Source of the DNA: an uncultured beta proteobacterium
GTDB lineage: Bacteria > Pseudomonadota > Gammaproteobacteria > Burkholderiales > Rhodocyclaceae
NCBI GenBank assembly: GCA_903932755.1
Contig: CAIZHL010000220.1
Location: forward strand, 1 to 9,883
Length of the DNA: 9,883 nt
Direction of reading: 5' to 3'
The translations under genes and the position numbers were made by a program. The notes below the pieces were generated by a model. The model was not told where the DNA came from. It was given only the letters and a program-made list of their open reading frames with translations, and did no database searches. Of this stretch, positions 1 through 6,757 are shown piece after piece (the stretch's first letter is position 1; the number at the start of each line of letters is the position of its first letter).

Positions 1-2133
1 AAGCACCACGAACCCTTGCCGCCGGACACCCAACTCGCCGACCGCCGCAACATGGCCTATGCCGGCACCGCCGTGGTCGCCGGCCAGGGCAACGGCCTGG
101 TCGTCGCCACTGCCGACGCCACCGAAACCGGGCGCATCTCGGGCCTGATCGCCGGCGCGCCGGAAATCGCCACGCCGCTGACCAAAAAGATGGGCGAATT
201 CGCCGGCCTGCTGCTGTGGGTGATCCTCGGTCTGGCGGCGCTCACCTTCGTCATCGGCATCTGGCGCGGCGAATCCTGGAGCGACATGCTGATAGCCGCC
301 GTGGCGCTGGCCGTCGGCGCCATCCCCGAAGGCCTGCCGGCGGCGATGAGCATCACGCTGGCCATCGGTGTCGGCCGCATGGCCAAGCGCCGCGCCATCA
401 TCCGCCGCCTGCCGGCGGTGGAATCGCTGGGCAGCACGACGGTGATCTGCTCGGACAAGACCGGCACGCTGACCGAAAACGCCATGACCGTCACCGAGCT
501 GTGGGCTGGCGGCGAAGCCTTCACGGCCGGCGGCCAAGGCTACACGCCGGAAGGCAAACTGAGCGCAGCCGAACCCGGGCCCGCGTTGCGCGAAGTGCTG
601 ATCGCCGGCGCCCTGTGCAACGACTCCGCGCTGTACCACGAGAACCGGCAATGGCAGATCACCGGCGACCCCACCGAGGCGGCGCTGCTGGTGGTGGCGC
701 GCAAGGGCGGGTTGGACGAAGCCACGCTGCGCACGCTGTTTCCGCGCGATGACGAACTGCCTTTCGATTCGGCGCGGCAAACCATGGCCACGCGGCATAC
801 CGGCGAGGGCAAATCGGTGGTGTACGTCAAGGGCGCCATCGAAAAACTGCTGCCGGCCAGCCGCGCCATGCTGGCTGCCGACGGCGGCGAAATTCCGCTC
901 GACGCCGCCGCGCTGGAAGCCGCCGCTGCGCAGATGGCCGGCCGCGGCCTGCGCGTGTTGGCGCTGGCGCGCCGCGATGCGGCCGACGGCGCGGTGCTCG
1001 ATGACGCCGCGATCGCCGCCGACCTGGTGTTCCTTGGCCTGGCGGGCATGATCGACCCGCCGCGCCCGCGCGCCGTCAGTGCCGTGCGCACCTGCCACAG
1101 CGCCGGCATCCGGGTGAAGATGATCACCGGCGACCACGCCGAAACGGCGCGGGCAATTGCCGGGCAGATCGGCATCGTCAAGGACGCCGCCAATGCCGAA
1201 GTGTTGACCGGCCGCGACCTGGCCCTGCTCGACGACGCCGCGCTTGGCGCCGCTGCAAGCCGCGTCGACATTTTTGCCCGCGTCGAGCCGGAACAGAAGC
1301 TGCGCCTGGTGCGCGCCCTGCAGGCGCAGGGCGAAGTGGTGGCGATGACCGGCGACGGCGTGAACGACGCCCCGGCGCTGAAGCAGGCCGACATCGGCAT
1401 CGCCATGGGTCTCGCCGGCACCGACGTCGCCAAGGAGGCGGCGGCGATGGTGCTCACCGACGACAACTTCGCCACCATCGAGGCCGCCGTCGAGGAGGGC
1501 CGCGGCATCTACGACAACCTGGTGAAGTTCATCACCTGGACCCTGCCGACCAACTTCGGCGAAGGCCTGGTGATCCTCGCCGCCATCGTCGCCGGCGCGA
1601 CCCTGCCGATCACGCCGCTGCAAATCCTCTGGATCAACATGACAACCGCCGTGCTGCTCGGCCTGCCGCTGGCCTTCGAGCCGGCCGAGCGCGGCATCAT
1701 GCGCCGCCCGCCGCGCCCGCCGGGTACGGCGGTGCTCGATGCCGTCCTGATCGGACGCGTGGTGCTGGTCGGCATCCTGATGCTGGCCGGCTCCTTCGGC
1801 ATGTTCCTGCTTGCGGCGGAGCGCGGCCAGAGCATGGCCGAAGCGCGCACCATCGCGATGAACGTCTTCGTCGCCATCGAAATCGTCTACCTGTTCAGTT
1901 GCCGCTCGCTGCGCCTGCCGCTGACGGCGATCAACGCGTTTTCGAATCCCTGGGTCTGGGCCGGCGTCGGCCTGCAACTGGCCCTGCAGATGGCCATCAC
2001 CTACTGGGCGCCGATGAACCTGGCCTTCTCCACCGCGCCGATCAATGCCCGCGCCTGGGGCGAGATCGCCGCCATTGCACTGGTCGCCATGGCGATCGTC
2101 GAACTGGAGAAGCGCTGGAGAAGCGCGCGATGA
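1..2133 (+). CDS. P2A-type cation-transporting P-type ATPase (5' end outside window)
   Basis: An inner-membrane pump that uses ATP hydrolysis to move a cation, of the Ca2+/Mn2+-type P2 group; the ion cannot be read with certainty. The frame is open from base 1, and 710 residues are visible. Numbered from the first codon: the end of the actuator domain (NMAYAGT, 17-23), TM4 with PEGLP (109-113), the phosphorylation loop DKTGTLT with Asp152, the nucleotide-domain motifs GDPTEAAL (222-229) and KGA (277-279), DPPR (352-355), TGDH (376-379), TGDGVNDAP (450-458), and the C-terminal membrane helices. The TGES loop and the first two helices lie upstream. TM5 keeps the SERCA-like NxxE (Asn518, Glu521). 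TM6 reads WINMTTA (544-550), so the Asp that binds Ca2+ in SERCA is replaced by Ala. This is a variant I associate with CtpF-like bacterial ATPases. The stop overlaps the next gene by ATGA. The family call is very sure; the substrate is not. Confidence 0.95.
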   Translation, partial: KHHEPLPPDTQLADRRNMAYAGTAVVAGQGNGLVVATADATETGRISGLIAGAPEIATPLTKKMGEFAGLLLWVILGLAALTFVIGIWRGESWSDMLIAAVALAVGAIPEGLPAAMSITLAIGVGRMAKRRAIIRRLPAVESLGSTTVICSDKTGTLTENAMTVTELWAGGEAFTAGGQGYTPEGKLSAAEPGPALREVLIAGALCNDSALYHENRQWQITGDPTEAALLVVARKGGLDEATLRTLFPRDDELPFDSARQTMATRHTGEGKSVVYVKGAIEKLLPASRAMLAADGGEIPLDAAALEAAAAQMAGRGLRVLALARRDAADGAVLDDAAIAADLVFLGLAGMIDPPRPRAVSAVRTCHSAGIRVKMITGDHAETARAIAGQIGIVKDAANAEVLTGRDLALLDDAALGAAASRVDIFARVEPEQKLRLVRALQAQGEVVAMTGDGVNDAPALKQADIGIAMGLAGTDVAKEAAAMVLTDDNFATIEAAVEEGRGIYDNLVKFITWTLPTNFGEGLVILAAIVAGATLPITPLQILWINMTTAVLLGLPLAFEPAERGIMRRPPRPPGTAVLDAVLIGRVVLVGILMLAGSFGMFLLAAERGQSMAEARTIAMNVFVAIEIVYLFSCRSLRLPLTAINAFSNPWVWAGVGLQLALQMAITYWAPMNLAFSTAPINARAWGEIAAIALVAMAIVELEKRWRSAR
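2104..2125 (+). repeat. Perfect 11-bp tandem duplication at the end of the ATPase gene
   Basis: CTGGAGAAGCG occurs twice head to tail (2104-2114 and 2115-2125). The unit is not a multiple of three, so the second copy sets the reading frame of the last ATPase codons and brings in the TGA at 2131-2133. The second copy also carries a GGAG nine bases before the ATG of the next gene, which may serve as its ribosome binding site. Confidence 0.85.
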
Positions 2134-2690
2134 GCAGGTTTGCAGCCGCGCTGTTGCTCGCGTTTGCCGCGGCGGGAGCCTGGGCGGCAGCGCCCGAAGC
2201 CGAAACCGCGATCGCGGTCCGCGTGGACATCGCCGAGGACGTCATACGCATCGATGCCGAACTGACGATTCCCGCCAGTGCGCGGGAAGTCTGGGACGTG
2301 CTGACCGACTTCGAACATATCCCGCGCTTCATCTCCAACGTCAAGTCGAGCAAGGTGCTGGCACGCAACGGTAACGTGGTGCGGGTTGCGCAGACCGGCA
2401 AGGCCGGCTTCGGGCCGTTCAGTTTCGAATTCAAGTCCACCCGCGAAGTGACCCTGACGCCTTTCGAAAAGCTCGAGTCGCGCATGATCGAAGGCAACAT
2501 GAAGCGCTTTCGCAGCACCACCGAACTCGAAACGGTCGGCAATGCAACACGCCTGACCCTCCATTCCGAATCGGTTCCCGAAACCCTGCTGCTGCTAAAC
2601 CTGGGACGATCCGTAATCGAGTCGGAAACTCAGGAACACTATCGGGAAATCCTGCGGGAAGTGCTGCGACGGAAAGGCGGCGGCAAGTAA
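2130..2690 (+). CDS. Exported SRPBCC/START-like (polyketide cyclase-type) domain protein
   Basis: A 186-residue protein. Residues 1-20 form a signal peptide (Arg3, then an Ala/Leu-rich core ending AWAAA), so it is expected in the periplasm. The mature part resembles the SRPBCC helix-grip fold: a strand then 'IPASAREVWDVLTDFEHIPRFI' in two halves (47-57 and 58-68), 'RVAQTG' (85-90), and a final amphipathic helix (about 152-182). This is the pattern of the Coq10/polyketide-cyclase group, which binds hydrophobic ligands in a cavity. No catalytic residues can be assigned. The ATG at 2130 was chosen because it overlaps the ATPase stop as ATGA, gives a clean signal peptide, and has GGAG nine bases upstream. 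Translational coupling with the pump suggests a shared role, perhaps at the envelope, but the function is unknown. It is convergent with the thioredoxin gene, 17 bases away. Confidence 0.85.
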   Translation: MSRFAAALLLAFAAAGAWAAAPEAETAIAVRVDIAEDVIRIDAELTIPASAREVWDVLTDFEHIPRFISNVKSSKVLARNGNVVRVAQTGKAGFGPFSFEFKSTREVTLTPFEKLESRMIEGNMKRFRSTTELETVGNATRLTLHSESVPETLLLLNLGRSVIESETQEHYREILREVLRRKGGGK

Positions 2691-2702
2691 CGGCCGGCCG
2701 TT
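2689..2702. terminator. Palindrome between convergent genes, possible bidirectional terminator
   Basis: AACGGCCGGCCGTT is a perfect 14-bp palindrome that overlaps the last two bases of the TAA stop. It fills most of the 17-base gap between two convergent stop codons. It can fold as a 5-bp stem (AACGG/CCGTT) with a CCGG loop. No T-tract follows on either strand, so an intrinsic terminator is only a possibility, and short GC palindromes arise easily at this base composition. Confidence 0.25.
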
Positions 2703-2707
2703 GTCGA

Positions 2708-3709
2708 TCACTTCCACAGCTCCAGCTTTTCGCCGGCCTGCTTCATGTGCTCGGCCTTGTTTTGCAGGAAGCGCTGGAACTCGGGTTCCTTGCGGTAGGC
2801 GCCGCTGGCGACGTACTCGAAGGACGAGGTGAAGTGGAAGGGACGCACATAGGCCTCGACGCGGAAGACTTCGCGGCCGCGGTCATCGAAGAACACCACG
2901 CTCGGCGTGTAACTGATCTTGAGCTCCTTGCCCCAGGCTTCCGCCGTCGTGCTGCGTCCGTCCGGCGTGGTCAGCGCATCGCGACCCGAAAGTGAAAGGC
3001 GCGCGACATCGAGCCTGGCGATCGCCGCCAGCGTCTTTTCACGCTTGAAGCCTTCCTCGTGGAGTTCGTCGCAGGGCGCGCAGTGGCGCGTCTCGAACAG
3101 CACCGCCAAAGCCTTGCCGCCGGGCTGGCGTCCCAGGTTGAGCGGGGCTTTCATGAAGAAGGGCTGGTCGTGCAGCGCGGCGCTGGCGCCGGTTTGCGGC
3201 ACCGCCTTCATGTGCTCGGCGAACGGCAGCTGGTTTTCCAGGCGTTTCACCGAATAATCGAGCGCCGCCGAAAAGCGATGCGGCGGGTAGTAGCCGTTGA
3301 TGCGGGCGATGATCCTGCCCTTCTCGTCGAGCAGCAGGATGGTCGGGGTGAACTGCACCTTGAGGAATTTGGCGAAGTCCTTTTCACTGCGCGACTTGCC
3401 GTCGAACCAGGTCACCTCGCGGTCGCCGAACAGGTTGAAGGCGATCGGCAGGAAATGCTTTGCCGTCTTGTCCACGATGTCCTTCTGCGTGAAGCTGGTC
3501 TGCATCAGCTCCTTGCAATAGGGGCAGCCGACCTGGCCGAAATACAGCAGCAGGCGCTTTTTCGACCTGGCGGCCTCGACCGCATCCTCCGGCAGTTCGA
3601 GCAGGGTTTCGACGAATACCGACGGCAGGACCTCATCGCCGATCTGGGCAAAAGTCGGCGCTGGCGAGACGGCGATGAGCATGGCCACGAGGATCTGTCT
3701 GATGTACAC
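2708..3709 (-). CDS. Exported protein with two thioredoxin-like domains (SoxW/Thioredoxin_2-like)
   Basis: A 333-residue protein starting at GTG (3709). AGGAG (3719-3715) lies five bases upstream and overlaps the TAG of the regulator gene. A GTG one codon earlier is possible but too close to the AGGAG. Residues 1-22 form a signal peptide ending FAQ. Domain 1 (about 45-160) has the redox motif CPYC (Cys62, Cys65) and the cis-proline region FTPTILLLDEKG (Pro122). Domain 2 (about 190-300) has CAPC (Cys210, Cys213) and YTPSVVFFDDRG (Pro269). Both domains therefore keep the active-site pair and cis-Pro. The first resembles the SoxW/Thioredoxin_2 family of periplasmic thiol-disulfide proteins. It is the last gene of a kinase-regulator-thioredoxin operon that diverges from three c-type cytochrome genes. 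Reduction of apocytochrome or other periplasmic disulfides is a reasonable but unproven role. A reductant such as CcdA/DsbD would have to be encoded elsewhere. Confidence 0.88.
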   Translation of the reverse strand: MYIRQILVAMLIAVSPAPTFAQIGDEVLPSVFVETLLELPEDAVEAARSKKRLLLYFGQVGCPYCKELMQTSFTQKDIVDKTAKHFLPIAFNLFGDREVTWFDGKSRSEKDFAKFLKVQFTPTILLLDEKGRIIARINGYYPPHRFSAALDYSVKRLENQLPFAEHMKAVPQTGASAALHDQPFFMKAPLNLGRQPGGKALAVLFETRHCAPCDELHEEGFKREKTLAAIARLDVARLSLSGRDALTTPDGRSTTAEAWGKELKISYTPSVVFFDDRGREVFRVEAYVRPFHFTSSFEYVASGAYRKEPEFQRFLQNKAEHMKQAGEKLELWK

Positions 3710-3717
3710 CACGGCTC

Positions 3718-4374
3718 CTATTTTCTCGCTGCCGGACCGGCCACACCGTGCTGCACCGCCATCAGCGCAGCCTCGGTGCGCGAACGCACATGCAGCTTTT
3801 GCAGGATGACCGTGATGTGGTGCTTGACCGTCTTTTCGGCCAGATGCAGACGTTCGCCGATCTCGCGATTGGTCAATCCCTGACTCAGCCATTCAAGCAC
3901 GCCGGTCTCACGCTTGGTGAGGGTCGTGAAGGCATCGGGCGGGCGCACCCTGGAAAACTCGGTCAGCAACTCCACCGCCAGGCTCGGCGTGACATAGGCT
4001 TCGCCGATCGCCACATTGCGCACGATGGCGCGCAACTCGGCCGCCGACACCCCCTTCAGCGCATACCCGTGCGCACCCGCCTTGAGTGCGGCCAGAAGGC
4101 TTTCCGGCGTTTCCGACACGGTCAGCATCATGATGCGCACGTTCGGTTGGGCAGCCGCTATGGCTGATGCGGCGGCGATGCCGCCCATGCCCGGCATGCT
4201 CACGTCGAGCAGAACCATGTCCGGATTGAGCGCAAGCGCCAGCTCGATGGCTTCCTCGCCGCTGCCGGCCTGGGCGATCACATCGAAATCCGGCGACGCC
4301 GACAGCGAACTGGCGACGCCTTCGCGAAACAGCGGATGGTCATCGGCCAGCAGGATGCGGATCGGCCCGGTCAT
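3718..4374 (-). CDS. NarL/FixJ-family response regulator (REC + LuxR-type HTH)
   Basis: A 218-residue transcription regulator. The receiver domain (about 5-120) has the acidic pair Asp11-Asp12, phosphoacceptor Asp57 (VLLDVSMPG), switch Thr85 and Lys107. The C-terminal LuxR/GerE HTH (about 150-212) contains LTKRETGVLEWLSQGLTN and the recognition helix around EKTVKHHI. All key phosphorelay residues are present, so it should be a normal phosphorylation-controlled DNA-binding regulator. The ATG at 4374 overlaps the kinase stop as ATGA, which indicates translational coupling; an upstream in-frame extension would run into the kinase gene and was not used. Its cognate kinase is the gene before it. 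The likely targets are its own operon and the divergent cytochrome genes, through the 7-2-7 dyad at 5851-5866. That targeting is an inference. Confidence 0.95.
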   Translation of the reverse strand: MTGPIRILLADDHPLFREGVASSLSASPDFDVIAQAGSGEEAIELALALNPDMVLLDVSMPGMGGIAAASAIAAAQPNVRIMMLTVSETPESLLAALKAGAHGYALKGVSAAELRAIVRNVAIGEAYVTPSLAVELLTEFSRVRPPDAFTTLTKRETGVLEWLSQGLTNREIGERLHLAEKTVKHHITVILQKLHVRSRTEAALMAVQHGVAGPAARK

Positions 4375-5813
4375 GGCATTTCGGCGCAGGTCAGGGGCAA
4401 GCCGATGAGGACGCGCGTTCCGCATCCGGGCGCCGATTCGATTTCGCAGGTGCCGCCAAGCAGGCGCACGCGTTCCTGCATGAAAGCCAGGCCCAGCCGT
4501 CCCGAGCGGGCGGCGACTTGCGGGTCGAAGCCGGCACCGCTATCGACGACCTCGAGGCGCACCTGGCCGTCCGCACGCCACATGCGCACGCGCGGCGGGC
4601 TGCCCGGCGCATGCCGGTAACTGTTAGACAAGGATTCCTGCAACAGGCGATAGGTCGTGATCTTGGTCGCCAGGGCAACTTCACCCGGGATCTCGCCGAT
4701 GTCCGCCTCGACCTTGAGTCCGGACTGGCGCTCGAAATCGCGCACGGCCCGCCGCGCGGTCTCGACCAGCGACAACGCGGCGATGCCGGGTATGCCGAGG
4801 CCGGCAGCGATGTCGCGCAGGTCGTCGAGGGAAGTGCGCAGCGCGCCGCGGATCGCCTGCAAATCAGGCGACGCCTCGTTCCCGGAGTTTGCGCAACAAC
4901 CGCAGGCACCCACCAGTTCGTCGAAGCGCATCAGGGCAAAAGCCAGCGTCTGCGCCGGCCCGTCGTGCAGATCGGCCGCGACGCGATGCAGGAAGCGCTC
5001 ATTGAGCGCGGTGGTCGCCGCGCCCGCTTCGCCGAGCCGCTCGCGCATGCGCTCGTTCTCCTCGAAGGCCACGCCCAGCTGGTGCAACTGGCTGCGCAGG
5101 TCGTCGCGCTGGCGCAGCAGGGTATCGTCGACCCGCCGCACCGTGCCGAACAGCAGCAGCAGAATCGCCCCGGTGGCGACAACCACCAGTACCCAACTGC
5201 GCTGCTGGGCGCTGCGGATCTCGCGATCGATGTTGTCCGTGGCGTGATAGAACTCGGCGACGGCCACCACCTCGCCCTGAGGATCCCTGCGCACCGGCAC
5301 ATAGACCTCGATAAGGTGCCGCCACTGTTCGCGTTCGGTCAGATTGTCCTGCGCATCGAGGTCGCTGCGGCGCGCCTGTACCGTTCCGGCAAAGGCGGCA
5401 GCCAGCGGGCCATCGACCGAGAAACGCGAACCGGACTGGCTATGGTCGCTGCTGTAGAGCACCGAACCATCGCGGTCCCACAGTTTGAAGCGCACCACCT
5501 TGCGGTGCAAGGGTCCGCTGACGAAGATCCGGTCCAGCGCCTCATGCATGGCAACCGTCGTCATCGCGTCGCCGGAGGTGTCGCGCAATTGCGCGGCGAG
5601 GATGCTTTCTACGTAGATCGCCGAAACGGCCGCCGCCCGGTTCACCGCGCTGCGCTCGATCTCCATGCCGAGCCAGCTGCCGACGACGGCCATGCCCAGC
5701 AGCAGCAAGCCGGCACCGACCATCAGGAACTGGCGCGACAAACTCACGCGCTCGAAGGCGCGACGCCGCGGTGATTGCGGCAACTGAGCCGGAAGCGAAT
5801 CGCTGATTTTCAT
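4371..5813 (-). CDS. Membrane sensor histidine kinase (HisKA_3/HATPase_c, NarX/DegS-like class)
   Basis: A 480-residue sensor kinase. TM1 is about 28-50 and TM2 about 207-224. They enclose a ~155-residue periplasmic sensor region that is not a family I recognise and has no heme motif. A coiled-coil linker (about 228-275) follows, with no clear HAMP signature. The HisKA_3 phosphoacceptor is DLHDGPAQTL with His283. The ATPase domain has the N-box around Asn397 (LLQESLSNSYRHA), the G1-type DSGAGF (Asp424) and the GRLGLAFMQERVRLLGG segment. An unusual CGCC cluster (Cys304, Cys306, Cys307) sits in the loop after the phosphoacceptor helix; Cys456, Cys464 and Cys476 lie near the C-terminus. The ATG at 5813 gives a typical short cytoplasmic N-terminus. 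A GTG at 5846 is an in-frame alternative, and neither has a convincing Shine-Dalgarno sequence. It pairs with the overlapping NarL-type regulator. The signal is unknown; membrane, periplasmic or redox inputs are all possible. Confidence 0.93.
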   Translation of the reverse strand: MKISDSLPAQLPQSPRRRAFERVSLSRQFLMVGAGLLLLGMAVVGSWLGMEIERSAVNRAAAVSAIYVESILAAQLRDTSGDAMTTVAMHEALDRIFVSGPLHRKVVRFKLWDRDGSVLYSSDHSQSGSRFSVDGPLAAAFAGTVQARRSDLDAQDNLTEREQWRHLIEVYVPVRRDPQGEVVAVAEFYHATDNIDREIRSAQQRSWVLVVVATGAILLLLFGTVRRVDDTLLRQRDDLRSQLHQLGVAFEENERMRERLGEAGAATTALNERFLHRVAADLHDGPAQTLAFALMRFDELVGACGCCANSGNEASPDLQAIRGALRTSLDDLRDIAAGLGIPGIAALSLVETARRAVRDFERQSGLKVEADIGEIPGEVALATKITTYRLLQESLSNSYRHAPGSPPRVRMWRADGQVRLEVVDSGAGFDPQVAARSGRLGLAFMQERVRLLGGTCEIESAPGCGTRVLIGLPLTCAEMP

Positions 5814-5956
5814 CGCACAGGCATGGTAGCAAACAAAAGTCTGCACTTTATCAGACCAAGGTCTGAATACGTCGCGGCCAGCGCCCCTGTTCGAATCGCC
5901 ATGAATGAGGAGAATGCATCCATTCGCATTTCATAACCAAGGAAGGGGAAATCACC
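5814..5956. promoter_or_regulatory. Divergent intergenic region of kinase operon and cytochrome cluster
   Basis: These 143 bases separate two divergent start codons, so promoters for both operons are expected here. The half near the kinase is AT-rich for this genome (5829-5870) and holds the dyad listed separately. No convincing sigma-70 -35/-10 pair, sigma-54 -24/-12 site or FNR-type TTGAT-N4-ATCAA box was found on either strand, which fits an activator-dependent promoter. Near the cytochrome start are a small hairpin, GAATG-CATC-CATTC (5912-5925), and a good ribosome binding site, GGAAGGGG (5941-5948), eight bases before ATG 5957. Confidence 0.6.
5851..5866. promoter_or_regulatory. Perfect 7-2-7 inverted repeat, candidate operator
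   Basis: TCAGACC-AA-GGTCTGA is a perfect 7-bp inverted repeat with a 2-bp spacer. A third GTCTG half-site lies at 5839-5843, facing CAGAC of the left arm. NarL-family regulators bind heptamers arranged as 7-2-7 inverted repeats. The geometry matches, but the sequence is not the E. coli NarL heptamer. The neighbouring NarL/FixJ regulator is the natural candidate to bind it. An overlapping role as an mRNA hairpin is also possible. Confidence 0.55.
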
Positions 5957-6682
5957 ATGTTCACTCACAACATCAGCAAAACCCTGCGCCAGGTAGCCTT
6001 CGGCGCCATCGCAGGCATGCTCGGCCTGAGCGCGAGCTACACGGCTTCAGCCGCAGAAACCGATTCGGCCATCGCCCGCGGCGGCCGACTGTACGACAAG
6101 TATTTCGCCGAAAACAAGACGCCGAAACCGGATGCGGATCACGCCAGCTACCCGGTCAAGGGCGGAAAATACGGCAAGGATGCCTCCTGGCGCTGCAAGG
6201 AATGCCACGGCTGGGACTACAAGGGCAAGGACGGCGCCTACGCCAGCGGCGGCCACGCCACCGGCATCAAGGGTATCAGCGGTGCTGCCGGCAAGGATCC
6301 CGCCGCCATCGTCGCCATCCTGAAAGACGCCAAGCACGGCTACACCGAAAAGCAGCTGTCCGCCAAGGACATGTCCGACCTCGCACTGTTCGTCAGCAAG
6401 GGTCAGATGGACATGGGCAAATATGTCGCCGACAAGAAAGCCAAGGGCAACGCCGCCAAGGGCGAGGCCTACTTCAACACCATCTGCGCCGGCTGCCATG
6501 GCATGGACGGCAAGAAGATCAAGGATGCACCGCCCCTGGGCTCGCTGGCCGACAACGCCCCCGAGATGCTGCACAAGATCATGAACGGCCAGCCGGCCGA
6601 GTCGATGCCCGCGCTGCGCGCACTCGATCCGCAAATCTCCGTGGACATCGCCAGCTACCTGACGCAACTGCCCAAGCAATAA
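5957..6682 (+). CDS. Periplasmic diheme cytochrome c
   Basis: A 241-residue electron carrier with a signal peptide (1-33, cleavage near ASA-AET), so it is exported and heme-loaded in the periplasm. It has two CxxCH sites: CKECH (80-84) and CAGCH (177-181). The first heme region starts with RGGRLYD (41-47) and continues CHGWDYKG (83-90) and HATGIKGI (100-107). The second is a class I-like cytochrome c domain with ESMPAL, where Met217 is the likely sixth ligand of heme 2. His127 is conserved in related units and may be the distal ligand of heme 1. The start is supported by GGAAGGGG eight bases upstream. It is the first gene of the cytochrome cluster and is followed by a strong terminator-like hairpin, so it may be made in excess over the genes downstream. 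I recognise the architecture but no named protein, and its redox partner is inferred to be the NapC-like protein next door. Confidence 0.92.
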   Translation: MFTHNISKTLRQVAFGAIAGMLGLSASYTASAAETDSAIARGGRLYDKYFAENKTPKPDADHASYPVKGGKYGKDASWRCKECHGWDYKGKDGAYASGGHATGIKGISGAAGKDPAAIVAILKDAKHGYTEKQLSAKDMSDLALFVSKGQMDMGKYVADKKAKGNAAKGEAYFNTICAGCHGMDGKKIKDAPPLGSLADNAPEMLHKIMNGQPAESMPALRALDPQISVDIASYLTQLPKQ

Positions 6683-6705
6683 GCCGGCAGCGGTCTTGAA
6701 CCTCC

Positions 6706-6740
6706 CGTGGGCGACGAAGGTCGCCCACGCTTCTTTATCC
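6706..6740 (+). terminator. Strong intrinsic terminator-like hairpin after the diheme cytochrome gene
   Basis: CGTGGGCGAC (6706-6715) and GTCGCCCACG (6720-6729) form a perfect 10-bp stem with a GAAG loop. CTTCTTTATCC follows; it is T-rich but interrupted. The hairpin lies 23 bases after the diheme cytochrome stop and ends 28 bases before the start of the NapC-like gene on the same strand. It may terminate most transcripts, or protect the 3' end of the first gene's mRNA, and so lower expression of the downstream genes. Confidence 0.7.
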
Positions 6741-6757
6741 GGATCCGAATTTCATCC

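Noticed and set aside
540..1508. A long open frame opposite the ATPase gene (322 codons) and similar antisense frames across the window
   Set aside because: They have Ser/Ala/Arg-rich low-complexity composition with no domain features, as expected opposite GC-rich genes.
3710..3892. N-terminal extension of the thioredoxin protein into the regulator gene
   Set aside because: It overlaps the HTH-coding end of the regulator. The GTG at 3709 with AGGAG five bases upstream and a signal peptide immediately after is a far better start.
4375..4425. 17-residue upstream extension of the response regulator
   Set aside because: It lies inside the kinase coding end and precedes the normal receiver-domain start. 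The ATGA overlap at 4374 is the expected arrangement.
5901..5936. An 11-codon open frame (MNEENASIRIS) in the cytochrome leader
   Set aside because: It has no ribosome binding site and no stalling-type codon run, and short open frames of this size are expected by chance.
5957..6682. Thiosulfate dehydrogenase (TsdA) or SoxX-type identity for the diheme cytochrome
   Set aside because: It has two CxxCH sites like TsdA, but the GGRLYD and CHGWDYKG layout does not match the TsdA or SoxX patterns I know. The SoxW-like neighbour alone is not enough.
5905..6699. A 264-codon open frame overlapping the diheme cytochrome gene, with GGAG before an ATG at 5914
   Set aside because: It is Arg/Gly/Gln/His-rich, has no family features and lies in another frame of a gene with clear heme motifs, so it is a GC-rich shadow frame.
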